From: Pseudomonadota bacterium
GTDB taxonomy: Bacteria > Pseudomonadota > Alphaproteobacteria > Rhodospirillales > Magnetospirillaceae
Assembly: GCA_023437865.1 (NCBI GenBank)
Contig: JAEZFE010000304.1
Location: forward strand, 1 to 7,723
Direction: 5' to 3'
DNA length: 7,723 bases
Positions within the stretch are counted from its first letter, which is position 1, and each line of letters starts with the position of its first letter. The position numbers were made by a program, and so were the translations under genes. Below are positions 7,136 through 7,723 of this stretch, piece by piece. The notes beneath the pieces are model-generated. The model was not told the origin of the DNA. It ran no database searches and was given only the letters and a program-made list of their open reading frames with translations.

Positions 7136-7149
7136 GTCGGACCTCCGAC
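7136..7149. promoter_or_regulatory. Perfect inverted repeat, possible operator
   Basis: GTCGGA and TCCGAC are separated by two bases, giving a 14-bp dyad 56 bp upstream of the oxoprolinase ATG. Its size suits a dimeric repressor or activator controlling the operon, but there is no regulator gene in the window. Role inferred from position only. Confidence 0.3.
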
Positions 7150-7194
7150 CATTGAAGGAGTTCTAAGCCAACAGGATGAGGACCATTAACCGTA

Positions 7195-7225
7195 CGCATG
7201 CTGTGGGCACAAAAGCCCCCATGCG
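7195..7225 (+). promoter_or_regulatory. Interrupted hairpin upstream of the chemoreceptor gene
   Basis: An outer 6-bp stem (CGCATG at 7195-7200, CATGCG at 7220-7225) and an inner 4-bp stem (GGGC at 7205-7208, GCCC at 7215-7218) enclose an ACAAAA loop, with an asymmetric internal loop between them. It lies 43 nt before the chemoreceptor ATG, so it could be a 5' leader structure or a regulator-binding dyad. There is no T-run, so it is not a terminator. Confidence 0.35.
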
Positions 7226-7268
7226 AAGCTCCATAGACTGAACGTGGACCGCCCGTTGGAGTAACAGC

Positions 7269-7723
7269 ATGGCCCGCAAGATCCTCTCACTGCCCATCGC
7301 TGTCCGCCTCTGGCTGATCGTGATCTTGTCGCTGGTGGGGTTCGCCATGGCCTTCGCCAGCGAGACGGTGCAATTGTCCGAGGACACCTACGCCGCCCGC
7401 CAAGCCAAGGTGAAGAATGTGGTCGAAGCAGCTCACGCGGTGCTGGGCCATTACGCCGCCCTGGCCGACAAGGGCGAGCTGACCCGCGAGCAGGCGCAGG
7501 GCGCCGCCAAGGGCGCCATCGGCGCCATGCGTTATGACGGGCGCGAGTATGTATGGGTGAACGGGCTGGATGGCGTGATGATCATGCATCCGACCAATCC
7601 CGAGCTGAACGGCAAGTTCCTGTTCGACCTGAAGGACGCCAACGGCAAGGTGTTCTTCAAGGAGATGGTGGTGATGGGCGCGGCGCGGGGCGAAGGCACC
7701 GTCGATTTCTGGTGGAAGAAGGT
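7269..7723 (+). CDS. Methyl-accepting chemotaxis-type receptor, sCache sensor (C-terminus outside window)
   Basis: The frame is open to the window edge (151 residues seen). A short basic N-terminus is followed by a membrane segment at about residues 12-30 (rich in leucine, isoleucine and valine). Next comes an extracytoplasmic domain matching the single-Cache type (sCache_2): a long helix (VKNVVEAAHAVLGHYAALAD, 48-67), a helix with LTREQAQ, then the conserved REYVWVNGLDGVMIMHP (92-108), the NPELNGKFLFDLKDANGK segment and FFKEMV, ending at GEGTVDFWWKK. This order is typical of chemoreceptors that bind small carboxylates or similar ligands. The HAMP and signalling domains, which would separate a chemoreceptor from a sensor kinase or cyclase, lie outside, so the output type is inferred. 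The ATG has GGAG at 7258-7261 seven bases upstream. It diverges from the oxoprolinase operon. Confidence 0.82.
   Translation, partial: MARKILSLPIAVRLWLIVILSLVGFAMAFASETVQLSEDTYAARQAKVKNVVEAAHAVLGHYAALADKGELTREQAQGAAKGAIGAMRYDGREYVWVNGLDGVMIMHPTNPELNGKFLFDLKDANGKVFFKEMVVMGAARGEGTVDFWWKK

Larger units (their letters stand above)
7081..7268. promoter_or_regulatory. Divergent promoter region between oxoprolinase operon and chemoreceptor
   Basis: The 188 bases must hold the promoters for the leftward operon and the rightward receptor gene. I do not see a clear sigma-70, sigma-54 or sigma-28 promoter. Two structured spots stand out and are listed separately: an inverted repeat at 7136-7149 and a larger hairpin at 7195-7225. 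Confidence 0.5.

Overview
The window is GC-rich, dense DNA with alphaproteobacterial character. Its gene content resembles Rhodospirillales, possibly a Magnetospirillum-like organism: a short secreted pentapeptide-repeat protein, a sCache-type chemoreceptor, a fused 5-oxoprolinase/hydantoinase and short GC-rich palindromic intergenic repeats. This assignment rests on protein character and style, not on a database match.

Layout. A secreted pentapeptide-repeat protein runs off the left edge on the minus strand (1-293). It diverges from a TPR protein on the plus strand (425-1315). The rest of the coding sequence up to 7080 is a minus-strand cluster. In transcription order it holds a 1190-residue fused hydantoinase A/B or 5-oxoprolinase-type protein (7080-3508), an amidase-signature hydrolase (3508-2045), a Dabb-domain small protein (2036-1737) and a 72-residue conserved-looking protein of unknown function (1632-1414). 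The first two genes share one base (TAATG), and the third follows 8 nt later with its ribosome binding site overlapping the amidase stop, so these three look like one translationally coupled unit. A chemoreceptor with a sCache-like sensor starts at 7269 on the plus strand and runs off the right edge, diverging from the operon.

Two copies of a roughly 61-66 bp, two-hairpin palindromic element flank the 72-residue gene with their tails facing inward. Each copy has its head hairpin only a few bases after the stop codon of the gene upstream of it (TPR for one, Dabb for the other).

How the genes may work together. The ATP-dependent ring-opening enzyme and the amidase suggest uptake-independent, cytoplasmic breakdown of a cyclic amide or imide (5-oxoproline, a hydantoin or a related lactam). 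The Dabb protein may be an accessory or small enzyme. The neighbouring chemoreceptor could sense a related small molecule, but only proximity supports that. I see no CRISPR array, tRNA, rRNA, insertion sequence or defence system. The least ordinary parts are the paired repeat elements and the small unknown protein between them.
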